Origin: Glaciimonas soli
GTDB taxonomy: Bacteria; Pseudomonadota; Gammaproteobacteria; Burkholderiales; Burkholderiaceae_D
Assembly (NCBI RefSeq): GCF_009497155.1
Contig: NZ_WINI01000001.1
Span: 1,116,001 to 1,180,000, forward strand
Direction: 5' to 3'
Length of the DNA: 64,000 bases
The position numbers were made by a program, and so were the translations under genes. Each line of letters starts with the position of its first letter. Position 1 is the stretch's first letter. The notes beneath the pieces are model-generated. The model had not been told where the DNA came from. It searched no databases and was given only the letters and a program-made list of their open reading frames with translations. Below, piece after piece: positions 34,508 through 43,540 of the stretch.

Positions 34508-35950
34508 ATGGAATTGACCTATCCGCGTATCGGGCTGTACATCGACGGCCAATGGATCTATGACCGCCCTGCTTATACCGAGGTCGTCAATCCGAGCAGC
34601 GAAACGTCCCTTGGCAGCGTACCGGGCGCAACACCAGCGGATCTCTCGCTGGCGCTTTCCGCCGCGGAGCACGGCTTTCGCGTCTGGCGCGATACACCAC
34701 CACAGCAACGAGCGCAGTTGATGCTACGTGCTTGCGCGCTGGTGCGCGAGCGTACGGAATCAATCGCTCAGATTCTCACGCTAGAACAAGGTAAGCCGAT
34801 CGCCGACGCGCGCAACGAAGTATCACGCGCCACCGCCTTTCTGGAATGGGATGCAGCGGAGGCACAGCGCCTCTACGGCAGCATCGTTCCGGCTGGGCCA
34901 CAGATGCAGCAGATGATACTTCGGCTGCCGATCGGCCCAGTGGCCGCCTTCACTCCATGGAACGTTCCGGTCGGTGCCCCGGCGCGCAAGATCGGCGGTG
35001 CGCTTGCCGCCGGCTGTTCGGTGATCATCAAAGCGGCCGAGGAAACCCCGGGCACCGCGTGCGCCTTCGTGCAATGCTTCATTGATGCCGGTCTGCCACC
35101 TGGTGTGCTCAATCTGGTTTTCGGCAATCCGGCCATGATTTCCTCGACACTGATCGCCTCGCCAGTCATTCGCATGGTGACCTTCACAGGATCGGTACCG
35201 ATCGGCAAACATCTAACGCAACTCGCGGCTGCGGCCATGAAACCCGTGCTGATGGAGCTCGGCGGCCATGCGCCGGTGCTAATCGGCGCCGACGTCGATG
35301 CGGCCGCGTTAGGCCGGCTCGCAGGCAACGCCAAGATGCGCCTGGCGGGTCAGTTCTGCGCTTCGCCGACGCGCTTCATCGTTCACAAGAAATCCTATGC
35401 CGCCTTCGTCGAAGCGTTTGCCAAGGTCGCGAGCGAAGTGCGCGTGGGCGACGGCTTCGAGCAAGGTGTGCAAATGGGGCCACTTCTCAACGCCAGGCGC
35501 CTCACGGCGATCGACGAGTTGGTGCAAGACGCCAAGGCCTGCGGTGCACGTGTTGCGGCGGGCGGTCGACGCATCGGCGACCATGGGTTCTTTTATGCGT
35601 TGACCGTGCTCGCTGATGTACCTGCGCAAGCCAAGGCGCTGTCTATCGAACCATTCGGCCCGTTGGCGCTGTGTGTACAGGTTGCCGATTTGGACGAAGG
35701 TATTGCGCTCGCCAACAGCCTGTCTGTGGGACTCGCTGGTTATGCCTTCACTAATTCGCTTGAAGAGGCGGAGCGCTTCACGCGCGAGCTGGATTGTGGT
35801 GTTCTGTCGATCAATCACTTCGGCATGTGCGGCGCCGACACGCCCTTCGGCGGCGTCAAAGAAAGCGGCATCGGCCGCGAAGGCGGTGCCCAGAGTCTGG
35901 AACCCTACACCATAACGAAGACAGTGTTGCAACGAACCGCGCGAGTCTGA
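34508..35950 (+). CDS. NAD(P)-dependent aldehyde dehydrogenase
   Basis: The protein has 480 residues. The general base Glu250 (MELGGHAPV) and nucleophile Cys284 (AGQFCASPTRF) are in place, and FTPWNVPVGAPARKIGGALA plus FTGSVPIGKHL form the cofactor site. It most resembles succinate-semialdehyde/aldehyde dehydrogenases. The ATG at 34508 gives the normal N-terminus; the frame extends to 34463 across the porin relic but without family similarity, and no start has a strong ribosome binding site. It precedes the P450 gene on the same strand and would oxidise an aldehyde made by the P450. Confidence 0.9.
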   Translation: MELTYPRIGLYIDGQWIYDRPAYTEVVNPSSETSLGSVPGATPADLSLALSAAEHGFRVWRDTPPQQRAQLMLRACALVRERTESIAQILTLEQGKPIADARNEVSRATAFLEWDAAEAQRLYGSIVPAGPQMQQMILRLPIGPVAAFTPWNVPVGAPARKIGGALAAGCSVIIKAAEETPGTACAFVQCFIDAGLPPGVLNLVFGNPAMISSTLIASPVIRMVTFTGSVPIGKHLTQLAAAAMKPVLMELGGHAPVLIGADVDAAALGRLAGNAKMRLAGQFCASPTRFIVHKKSYAAFVEAFAKVASEVRVGDGFEQGVQMGPLLNARRLTAIDELVQDAKACGARVAAGGRRIGDHGFFYALTVLADVPAQAKALSIEPFGPLALCVQVADLDEGIALANSLSVGLAGYAFTNSLEEAERFTRELDCGVLSINHFGMCGADTPFGGVKESGIGREGGAQSLEPYTITKTVLQRTARV

Positions 35951-36054
35951 CTACACAATTCAGCCATGTTGTGCGATGCGGAACATGGCGTTAAAAAGAG
36001 CATGCCTGCCGATGAAAAACAAAGCAGCATCGGCGGCAATACAAGGAGACAAAA

Positions 36055-37296
36055 ATGTTATTACAAGGGTCCGAACCCCAAACAACTTTATGCGTGCCCG
36101 AGATCAATCTTGCGGATCCCGATTTCTGGCTAAGAGACGACTTCCATGGAGCGGTCGCACTTTTGCGTAAGGAGCAGCCAATTTCATGGCACGAACATCC
36201 AGAGTGTGGCAAAGGCTTTTGGGCACTGCTGGACTATGAAGACATCGCCGAAGTAGACAAGGATTGGGAAACGTTCTGCAGCAAATACGGTGTGCGCGTT
36301 TATCATGATGCGGGCACCAAGATCAGGCCCGGCACTGGTGCTTTGATCGAGCTCGATCCGCCCGACCATACCGTGAACCGCAAACGGGTGAGCAAGGCGT
36401 TTATGCCGCGCCAGGTGGGCCGGTTAGAGGATTACGTGCGCGAGCAGGCGCGCCGACTGGTGTCGCAATTTTCGGATGGTCAGGAGATCGATTTTGTCGA
36501 CGATTTGGCGGCGAAACTGCCGTTCGAAATCATCAGCGACCTGGTCGGCATTGATCCGGCCGACCGCCCGCGCCTGCTGGAATTGTCCAAGATTGGCCGC
36601 TCAGAGCAGGAACCTGAATATGCCGACAAACCGGAAATTCCACAACAAGCGGTCATGGAACTGCGTGAGTACGGCATCAATCTCGCCGCCAAGCGTTTGC
36701 TCGACCCGAAGGAAGATCTGATTTCAGAACTGGCGCAGGTGCGAGTCGATGGTCAGTTGCTCGATAAGGAAGAGTTGGGTGGCTATTTTGGTCTGATGAT
36801 CGCCGCCGGTAGCGGTACCACGCGGGCCGCACTATCGCATGGAATGCTGGCGTTCACCCAGTTTCCGGAGCAGCGCCGCCTGTTCATCAGCGATCCTGTC
36901 ACACACGAGCGGACGATGGCCGATGAGGTCATACGCTGGGCCACACCGATCAAGCATCAGGGCCGTGTGCTGACCCGCGACATCGAATTCAAAGGTGTCC
37001 AGATGAAGCAGGGACAAAAGATCGGCATGTGGTTTATCTCGGCCAACCGTGATCCACGTCTTTTCAAAGATCCGTTTAATTTCGACATTACGCGTGATCC
37101 CAATCTGCACCAGAGCTTCGGTGCCGGTGGCCCCCACTTTTGCATGGGCGCCAACATTGCCCGCCGTGAAATCTGGATGCTGTTCCAGGAATTGTTTGCG
37201 CGCTTTCCTAACGCACAGGCCATTGCAGAACCAATTCGCGAACGATCCCTGCAATCGAATGGTTTCAAACACTTACGCGTGCGTCTTGCGCGTTGA
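36055..37296 (+). CDS. Cytochrome P450 (bacterial class I)
   Basis: The protein has 413 residues. It has the oxygen-activating I-helix (AAGSGTTRAAL), the ExxR motif (DEVIRWATP) and the heme loop FGAGGPHFCMGA with Cys363 as the axial ligand. It is soluble and lacks a membrane anchor, as in CYP101-type systems. The ATG has AAGGAGAC upstream. Its ferredoxin and ferredoxin reductase are the next two genes, so the electron chain is complete. The substrate is unknown; aliphatic, terpenoid or alkoxy-aromatic hydroxylation would all fit the adjacent aldehyde dehydrogenase. Confidence 0.93.
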   Translation: MLLQGSEPQTTLCVPEINLADPDFWLRDDFHGAVALLRKEQPISWHEHPECGKGFWALLDYEDIAEVDKDWETFCSKYGVRVYHDAGTKIRPGTGALIELDPPDHTVNRKRVSKAFMPRQVGRLEDYVREQARRLVSQFSDGQEIDFVDDLAAKLPFEIISDLVGIDPADRPRLLELSKIGRSEQEPEYADKPEIPQQAVMELREYGINLAAKRLLDPKEDLISELAQVRVDGQLLDKEELGGYFGLMIAAGSGTTRAALSHGMLAFTQFPEQRRLFISDPVTHERTMADEVIRWATPIKHQGRVLTRDIEFKGVQMKQGQKIGMWFISANRDPRLFKDPFNFDITRDPNLHQSFGAGGPHFCMGANIARREIWMLFQELFARFPNAQAIAEPIRERSLQSNGFKHLRVRLAR

Positions 37297-37339
37297 ACGT
37301 GACGATGCACAGTCATTACCTTGATGGAAGAGGAATATC

Positions 37340-37663
37340 ATGCCTAACGTAATTTTTATAGAAGCCAACGGCAAGTCGAGAACCATCGATTGCACGGTCG
37401 GAACCAGCCTGATGAAGTGCGCACAGCTGCACGCGATTTCAGGTATCTACGCCGAATGTGGCGGTCAGAAGATGTGCGCAACATGCCATGTCTACGTTGC
37501 CGAAGAGTTTCTCGGTACGCTGCCAGAGATCTCCGACGATGAAGACGAAATGCTGGAAGCAACGGCATCTGATCGCCTGCCGAACAGCCGATTGTCGTGC
37601 GCGATCATCATCAAGCCCGAGCACGAGAACATGGTGGTTCATTTACCGAAGTTGCAGCGATGA
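37340..37663 (+). CDS. Adrenodoxin/putidaredoxin-type [2Fe-2S] ferredoxin
   Basis: The protein has 107 residues with the cluster ligands C40-x5-C46-x2-C49-x37-C87 (AECGGQKMCATC and LSCAI), the spacing used by P450-linked ferredoxins. The acidic patch DDEDEMLE near 66-73 is the reductase/P450 docking helix of this family. It lies 43 bases after the P450 gene, and its TGA overlaps the ATG of the reductase gene. Confidence 0.93.
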   Translation: MPNVIFIEANGKSRTIDCTVGTSLMKCAQLHAISGIYAECGGQKMCATCHVYVAEEFLGTLPEISDDEDEMLEATASDRLPNSRLSCAIIIKPEHENMVVHLPKLQR

Positions 37664-38883
37664 ACAGCATCATTATTATCGGCGCTGGCCATGGTGGCGT
37701 CGACGTCGCTTTCGGCCTGCGCGAGCGTGGTTACACCGGACCGATCACGGTGCTCGATAAAAGTAGCTTTGTTCCCTACGAGCGTCCACCCATGTCCAAA
37801 TCGTGGATCAACGGCTCGGGCGGTCCTGAGGAATTGACCCTACGTGGCCATGAAGCTTTCGCCAGTGCCAATATCGACCTGATGCTGGAGTGCGAGCTGT
37901 TGTGCATTGACAGAGAGCGCAAGGTGGTGGAGACGAGCAAAGGGAACCTGACTTATTCGACGCTAGTGCTGGCGCTGGGGTCGAGCCCGCGACAATTGCG
38001 GTTGTCGGGTTCCGCATTGGCTGGCATGCATCACCTGCACACGCTGGAGCAAGCTTCCGCGCTCAGAGACGACCTGGCGTGTGCCACCAGCGTGGGCGTC
38101 ATCGGTGCCGGTTTCATCGGGTTGGAATTGGCGTCATCAGCCGCCAAACGAGGGCTGCCGGTGACGGTCATGGAGACGGCGGGACGGGCGATGCCCAGAA
38201 CCGCGAGTGAATTTACGTCAGCCTACATGCGCAACCGGCACGAAGCCAATGGTACGACTTTCCGTTTCAACGCCACGGTACAGGAAGTCATCGGGCCATC
38301 CGGTCGGGTTGAGCGTATCAAGCTGTCGGATGGATCGTACGTGGAGGCCGACCTGGTGGTGCAAGGGGTGGGTGCTATCGCCAATGGCAGCTGGATAAGC
38401 GATTTTGGTCTCGATTTCGATAACGGCATCCTCGTCGACAGCACCCTGCGCACCAAGGATACGGCCATCTTCGCGATCGGTGACTGCGCGCGTTTCGTCG
38501 ATGATGAAGGCGGCGCCACGCGACTGGAGTCGATCGGCAATGCCGCCGACCATGCGCGCCGGGTCTCTGCAACGATTGCCGGCACGCCGGTGCCGGCACC
38601 GGATGTTCCGTGGTTCTGGACCCAGCAAGCTGGTGTCCGGCTGCAGATGGCCGGGCGCATCGACCGTGTGGAAGAATGGTTGCTGACGGGCGCAGTTGAA
38701 TCGAACGCGTTCAGTGTGCTGGGTTGGCGCAACGGAAAGCTGATGTATGGCGAATCGATCAACAGTCCCAGCGATCACGTCACTATCCGCAAGCTTCTTG
38801 CTGAGAATACGGCACCAACGCTGTCGGTACTGCGGCCGATCGCGGAAATGGGCTTGAAGGCGGCTATCAAGTCTTTGGCGTAA
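37660..38883 (+). CDS. FAD-dependent ferredoxin reductase (putidaredoxin reductase type)
   Basis: The protein has 407 residues. It starts MNSIIIIGAGHGGVDVAFGL with an FAD-binding fold, followed by the NAD-binding fold VGVIGAGFIGLELASSAAKR near 145 and the FAD site FAIGDCARF near 275. It moves electrons from NADH to the ferredoxin encoded just upstream. The ATG overlaps the ferredoxin stop (ATGA), so translation is coupled and the ratio is probably fixed. An in-frame extension to 37597 lies inside the ferredoxin gene and is rejected. Confidence 0.92.
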   Translation: MNSIIIIGAGHGGVDVAFGLRERGYTGPITVLDKSSFVPYERPPMSKSWINGSGGPEELTLRGHEAFASANIDLMLECELLCIDRERKVVETSKGNLTYSTLVLALGSSPRQLRLSGSALAGMHHLHTLEQASALRDDLACATSVGVIGAGFIGLELASSAAKRGLPVTVMETAGRAMPRTASEFTSAYMRNRHEANGTTFRFNATVQEVIGPSGRVERIKLSDGSYVEADLVVQGVGAIANGSWISDFGLDFDNGILVDSTLRTKDTAIFAIGDCARFVDDEGGATRLESIGNAADHARRVSATIAGTPVPAPDVPWFWTQQAGVRLQMAGRIDRVEEWLLTGAVESNAFSVLGWRNGKLMYGESINSPSDHVTIRKLLAENTAPTLSVLRPIAEMGLKAAIKSLA

Positions 38884-39007
38884 CGTCGATCAGTTCCTAT
38901 TAGGATTCTTTACATGCGGCGAAAAGAGTTAAATGTTCGAATCACGCCGTCCGGATCATAATAATCAAAGATTACGGCTACATCAAAAGCACCATGCTTG
39001 AGACTAT

Positions 39008-39046
39008 AAAAAAACCCGGCAGTGCGTCAGCAATGTCGGGCTTTTT
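39008..39046 (+). terminator. Rho-independent terminator after the P450 operon
   Basis: CCCGGCA and TGTCGGG pair (one G-T) and are followed by CTTTTT, with an A-run on the other side, so it may act in both directions. It sits about 130 bases after the reductase stop. Confidence 0.75.
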
Positions 39047-39293
39047 ATACAATTACTGTCGGACCTTATTAGGTAAGAATGCAACAGAAAATTGATGCCG
39101 AAAATAGTAAACGGCGTTGCAGGTCAATTTGACGTCGGCACCAATACCAGGCGCTCAGTGGTCGACGATGCTGCAGTTCAAACAGAGGTTCCAGATAGGT
39201 ATCTAGTGCCAGGCCGGGCCGCCCGAGAAGCGAGTCTTTCGACACGACCATCTCGAAAACGGGCACGTATAACGCGAAAGCCCGGAGTTGTCA
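39047..39293. other. Gap with eroded coding-like DNA
   Basis: The 247 bases after the terminator have open stretches on the minus strand (SKDSLLGRPGLALDTYLEPL) but no start signal or recognised family. They may be remains of a deleted gene. Confidence 0.3.
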
Positions 39294-40496
39294 TCAAGTA
39301 GTCGAGCGATCCGGGTCGAGATAACGCTCGACCAAACGAGACCAGAACGCCGCTCCGACCGTAAGATTCTGGTCGTTGAAATCGTAGTTTGGGCTATGCA
39401 AGCCCCGCCCATTATCGGCAGGACCATTTCCGATGCGCAGAAAACAACCTGGACGAACTTGTAACATATAAGCAAAATCCTCACTGCCCATGAGCATTTC
39501 CATATTGTCGTTCACTGCATCGCTCCCTACCAACTCCCTTGCGACCTCGATGGCAAAGCGCGTCTCCGCGTCGGTATTGCTGACAACCGGATACCCTTCC
39601 ACATAGTCAATGGTCGCGTCGACTTCAAAACTCTTCGCCTGGGAATTCACAAGCGCGATGATCCTTTTCTTCAGCAAGGCTCGAACCTCCGGGTCAAATG
39701 ATCGCACACTCAAACTCAGCTCTACCTGGCCGGGAATCACGTTGGGAGCATCTCCTCCCGCGAATTTCCCGACTGTGATTACTGCAGCCTTCGTTGGGTC
39801 GATATTTCGCGAAATAATGGTCTGCAATCCCATCACAATGCTCGACGCGGCGACGATGGGATCGTGGGCGAGATGCGGTCTGGCTGCATGCCCGCCCTGG
39901 CCAACAATTTTGATATATACACGGTCGCCGGCCGCCATGAAAGCGCCCGAGCGAAACATGAAGGTACCAGCTGGCTTGCCGGGATGGTTATGCAAGGCAA
40001 ACACGGCATCGCACGGGAATCGCTCGAAAAGCCCCTCGGCAACCATTTGCTTGGCGCCGCTGTCGAATCCGCGTTCTTCCGCGGGTTGAAAGATCAGGTT
40101 CACCGTGCCGTTAAACCGTCGCGTTTGGGCGAGATGCTTCGCTGCGCCTAGTAGCATTGCCGTGTGTCCATCGTGGCCACACGCATGCATTTTTCCGGGA
40201 TTCCGGCTCACGTGTGCAAATGTGTTTGCCTCGTTAATCGGCAATGCATCGAGGTCGGCCCGAATGCCGATCGAGCGACTTCCCTCACCTACCGTGAGTG
40301 TTCCGACCAACCCTGTCTTTGCAATATTTCTGTGAACCTCAAAACCATAATCTTGTAATCGATCGGCCACCAGATCCGAGGTCTCGTTCTCGCAGAAAGC
40401 CAGTTCCGGGTTGCAATGTAACTGATAGCGCAAGCGCGTCAGATCCTGCTCATGTGGCGCAATATCGGTAAGAGATGTAAAAAGATTAAAAGACAT
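39294..40496 (-). CDS. M20-family amidohydrolase (hippurate / IAA-amino acid hydrolase type)
   Basis: The protein has 400 residues. The metal site is clear: MHACGHDGHTAMLLGA, then FQPAEERG with the catalytic Glu pair, ALHNHPGKPAG, and HSPNYDFND near the C-terminus. The inserted dimer domain carries GQGGHAARPH. Such enzymes cleave N-acyl amino acids, including hippurate and indole-3-acetyl amino acids. The next gene upstream on the same strand is a YfcC-type carrier (76-bp gap), which would import the conjugate or remove a product. Given other indole-related genes here, auxin conjugates are possible, but this is inference. Confidence 0.9.
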   Translation of the reverse strand: MSFNLFTSLTDIAPHEQDLTRLRYQLHCNPELAFCENETSDLVADRLQDYGFEVHRNIAKTGLVGTLTVGEGSRSIGIRADLDALPINEANTFAHVSRNPGKMHACGHDGHTAMLLGAAKHLAQTRRFNGTVNLIFQPAEERGFDSGAKQMVAEGLFERFPCDAVFALHNHPGKPAGTFMFRSGAFMAAGDRVYIKIVGQGGHAARPHLAHDPIVAASSIVMGLQTIISRNIDPTKAAVITVGKFAGGDAPNVIPGQVELSLSVRSFDPEVRALLKKRIIALVNSQAKSFEVDATIDYVEGYPVVSNTDAETRFAIEVARELVGSDAVNDNMEMLMGSEDFAYMLQVRPGCFLRIGNGPADNGRGLHSPNYDFNDQNLTVGAAFWSRLVERYLDPDRSTT

Positions 40497-40572
40497 TGGG
40501 TGCCCCTATAAACAATTGATTGAATACGATGAAGACGGCAGCTGCGCCGACGCGGGCGCAAACTGCGATCGC

Positions 40573-42012
40573 TCAGAACGGCCCCCATTGAATGAGGACG
40601 CCGACTATCAATGCGGCTATGCTAATGAAACCCCACAGCAAGATGAGCGGTATGAGGAAACGTACCCATTGTCCGTAGGGAATCCGTGCAGTCGCCAGCA
40701 CGGCCATCAAAACGCCGGAAGTGGGATTGAAACAATTCATAATCCCTTCGCCCAAGAGTACTGCTTGCACGGTGACCTGGCGCGTCAGATGAAGCGCATC
40801 TCCCAGCGGCGCGAAAATAGGGATCAGTGCCGCCGACTCTCCCGACCCTGACGAGATTGCGATATGCATTACTGCCGAACTCAGGAACATGCCAATGGCG
40901 GCAAACATCGGATGAAGGGGAGCCAGAATGTCGGAAAGATGGTTGACGATGGGATCGAGAATCTTTCCGTTGCTCAGCACAGTAGAGATCGCGCGCGCAA
41001 GACCGACGATGAGCGCTCCATGGACCAGTTTGCCCGATCCTGCGAGAAACTCATCGGCAATCTGTGACGGGCGCATTTTGCAGATAAGACCTGAGCCGAT
41101 GGCGACGATCATGAACATCGAGATCATTTCGACCTCTCCCCAATGCAGTTCCACGGCACCGAAAACAAAGCTGCACAGCGCGATAACGGAGAATCCGAGG
41201 GCAGCGATCTGCCGCCGCGTCAGTCGCGTGCCATGCCCAATTGGTGCAGCCGTGACGAAGTCTTGTTCGGCGATCAGGAATCTTTGAGAATCCGGGTTAC
41301 GCCGATAGGCCCGCACGTTAATAATGAGAAATACTATCGTTGCAATGACAAAGAGAACATACACCGCGGAGCGAAATCCCATTCCGGAGAACATGGGCAA
41401 TTCCGCCAGGCGCTGCGACAACCCGGTCGTTACCGGATTGAGAACGCCGCTGTTGAAACCCGAATATGTTCCCAGGTAGATGAAAGCCACGCCGAAGACC
41501 GTGGGCAGGCCAAGCGAACGTGCGACCAAGAGCCCCAGTGGCACGAACGCCACTACCGAATTGGTTACTACGCCGACGGTTCCTAACAACGAAAAGATGA
41601 TGCAGATGGTGACAATAACCGAGACATCCTGCGCATTAGATCCAGCGCCAATGCGGCCAAGCGCAGCCTTTATCGCCCCGGTTTTCTCCAACACGGCCAG
41701 TGCACCGCCGGTAAACAGGATCAAAAAGATGATCGGCGCCGAAGCGATCATACCGTTCGAGATTGCCATGAACACTGCCCCGAGACCGATCCCGTTCTGA
41801 GGAACACTCTTGAGGCTATGTGGAACCACGAAGCTGATGCCATTCTTGATCACACGATCGAATTCGCCGGCAGGAATTATCCATGTGGCGATCGCCGCAA
41901 TCAGCAGTACTGCAAAAAGCAATACATAGGGGCTGATCGCCGAGAATTTGCGTTGCGGGCCGTCGCGCACGTCTGCAGCCTCCGTGCCGGACAATATTTG
42001 GCTGGCCTCCAT
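40573..42012 (-). CDS. yfcC: YfcC-family integral membrane carrier
   Basis: The protein has 479 residues and about 12-13 membrane segments. ATWIIPAGEF near the start and GSGESAALIPIFAPLGDAL plus GEGIMNCFNPTSGVLMAVLA near the end are hallmarks of the YfcC/DcuC-like (PF03606) group. Members are linked to arginine/ornithine, dipeptide and C4-acid transport. The ATG at 42012 with AGGAGAC upstream is chosen over a longer frame to 42165. It is divergent from the LysR gene at 42195 and co-directional with the amidohydrolase. Confidence 0.88.
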   Translation of the reverse strand: MEASQILSGTEAADVRDGPQRKFSAISPYVLLFAVLLIAAIATWIIPAGEFDRVIKNGISFVVPHSLKSVPQNGIGLGAVFMAISNGMIASAPIIFLILFTGGALAVLEKTGAIKAALGRIGAGSNAQDVSVIVTICIIFSLLGTVGVVTNSVVAFVPLGLLVARSLGLPTVFGVAFIYLGTYSGFNSGVLNPVTTGLSQRLAELPMFSGMGFRSAVYVLFVIATIVFLIINVRAYRRNPDSQRFLIAEQDFVTAAPIGHGTRLTRRQIAALGFSVIALCSFVFGAVELHWGEVEMISMFMIVAIGSGLICKMRPSQIADEFLAGSGKLVHGALIVGLARAISTVLSNGKILDPIVNHLSDILAPLHPMFAAIGMFLSSAVMHIAISSGSGESAALIPIFAPLGDALHLTRQVTVQAVLLGEGIMNCFNPTSGVLMAVLATARIPYGQWVRFLIPLILLWGFISIAALIVGVLIQWGPF

Positions 42013-42194
42013 GTTGTCTCCTCTTATGGTTTTCTCGCGGGTGTCAGCCGTCCGAATCGACAGCCGCTCCGGCTTGTTGACCCTTCTACAACGGTTGGCC
42101 CCAGTGTTGAGCTCGCAGTATGCGCCAGAAACAGCGCCAAAATGTGACATCCAAATGTGCGACAATGTTGCGTTGGACGCAACAGGAGAAGCGA

Positions 42195-43109
42195 ATGGCG
42201 ACAGAGGACGAGGGGATCAGTGAACGAACGCTGGAGTACTTGGGTGCGGTAGCGAAACACGGGGGAATGCGGCAAGCGGCCGAGTCTCTGGGTGTAAACG
42301 TATCGACTATAAGCCGTCAGATTGCATCGACGGAACGCAACCTGAGACTGGCGTTGGTGTCGCGACGGGGGCGAAGTATCTCGCTCACCCAAATTGGACT
42401 TGCTGCCGTTGAGTACGGCCACGAGCAGGAGCGCCACGCAAAGCGCTTTCGCATGCAGCTCGCTGAGTATCGCGACCTCCGACGGGGGCATGTCACGCTG
42501 GCGGTTGGCGAGGGGCTGGTCGGCAGCCTGATTTCAGTGGTACTCAAACGTTTCCATCAAAAGTATCCGGATATCGCCATTAATATCCGTACTGGCCCGT
42601 TACCGGACCTGATTCGCATGGTTAGGGACGATGAAGCCGACATCTGCGTCTCCGTCGGCACTTCACGCGATCCCCTTTTGAATGCGCGCCTGTTCCAACG
42701 AGAACCGTTATGTGCGATTGTTCCTGTCGGTCATTCACTGGCTTCAAAAACGTCCGTGCGCATCGAGGATCTGGTGCACGATCCGCTCATTTTCATGTCG
42801 GGCAAATTTGCATCGCAGGGTTACGTCACTGCTATGTTTTGGGACGCCAAACTGAGCGTGTCGCCAACAATCACCTGCGATCTCTTCACCGTCGCATTAT
42901 CGCTTGCGGCTGAAGGGCTAGGCATAGCATTCATGACAAAGTGGGCGGCAAAAGAAAAGGTGGACGCCGGACGCGTGGTGGCGGTTCCGATTCGGCATCC
43001 GATCGCCAATACATTCGATCGCTATGTGGCAACTCGCGTGGGACGAAAACTCAGCCCTGCGGCCAACTTCTTGTGGAAAGAAATCGTACGTCTCATGTCT
43101 TCGGTTTAG
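42195..43109 (+). CDS. LysR-family transcriptional regulator
   Basis: The protein has 304 residues. The helix-turn-helix is GGMRQAAESLGVNVSTISRQ (residues 24-43), followed by a substrate-binding domain (LAVGEGLVGSLISVVLKRFH, VSVGTSRDPLLNARLFQREP). The ATG at 42195 has AGGAGA upstream; the frame extends to 42120 without a better signal. The 182-bp divergent gap to the YfcC gene marks it as the local regulator of the transporter-amidohydrolase pair. Immediately beyond its stop the DNA becomes an integrase relic. Confidence 0.88.
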   Translation: MATEDEGISERTLEYLGAVAKHGGMRQAAESLGVNVSTISRQIASTERNLRLALVSRRGRSISLTQIGLAAVEYGHEQERHAKRFRMQLAEYRDLRRGHVTLAVGEGLVGSLISVVLKRFHQKYPDIAINIRTGPLPDLIRMVRDDEADICVSVGTSRDPLLNARLFQREPLCAIVPVGHSLASKTSVRIEDLVHDPLIFMSGKFASQGYVTAMFWDAKLSVSPTITCDLFTVALSLAAEGLGIAFMTKWAAKEKVDAGRVVAVPIRHPIANTFDRYVATRVGRKLSPAANFLWKEIVRLMSSV

Positions 43110-43183
43110 GCAGCGCCCCAACCAGCATCGAATCGCACGGAGTGTCAGCCGAGCGCGGCGACACTAAAATGTCCATAAGGAAA

Positions 43184-43357
43184 TTAAAATGTTCGATATG
43201 TCGCCCAGCTTTCTTTCCTGTTGGCCTGCTTGAACTTCATACGCCACAGTTTTGAGCCTATCGGCATGACTGCCAAGTGTAAGCCACCACCGTCTGCTAT
43301 TTTATAAGGCTGGTCTTTTGGTTTAGCATTTCTGACCTGTATATCAGTCAGCGGCGT
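43184..43357 (-). pseudogene. DUF4102 (P4-type) integrase, N-terminal relic beside tRNA-Met
   Basis: The minus strand reads TPLTDIQVRNAKPKDQPYKI, then ADGGGLHLAVMPIGSKLW and RMKFKQANRKES before a TAA at 43184-43186. This is the N-terminal arm-binding domain of P4-type tyrosine integrases. The position expected for the start Met is ACG (43355-43357), no other start is available after the upstream in-frame TGA, and the catalytic domain is absent. These integrases target tRNA 3' ends, and the elongator tRNA-Met lies about 180 bases away in the expected arrangement. Confidence 0.8.
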
Positions 43358-43467
43358 AACGATTTTAGGCTTTTGGGGGGCGTCCTGTCTTCACTATTGG
43401 GGGATATGCCACCAATAATACCCCCCCAAAGACTTTGGATGTCAACGGACGTTAAAAGCGCTCCAGA

Positions 43468-43532
43468 AACAAAAAACCCGCATCAGCACGGGGCTAGAGG
43501 CGGGTTAATGTACGTACTTGGACGTCTTAAAA
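43468..43532 (-). repeat. Direct repeat copy 2 (terminator plus flank), partner at 16874-16938
   Basis: This 65-base sequence directly after the tRNA-Met 3' end is repeated 26.6 kb away in the same orientation. It includes the tRNA terminator and TTAATGTACGTACTTGGACG. Confidence 0.65.
43469..43506 (-). terminator. Terminator of tRNA-Met
   Basis: On the minus strand AACCCGC, an 18-base loop and GCGGGTT are followed by TTTTTTG, about 35 bases past the tRNA 3' end. Confidence 0.8.
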
Positions 43533-43540
43533 CATGTTGT

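Noticed and set aside
37597-37659. Longer start for the ferredoxin reductase
   Set aside because: It lies inside the ferredoxin gene in another frame; the ATG at 37660 begins directly with the FAD fold.
42013-42165. Longer start for the YfcC carrier
   Set aside because: The added residues are Cys/Arg-rich and non-membrane, while ATG 42012 has AGGAGAC and gives the usual family N-terminus.
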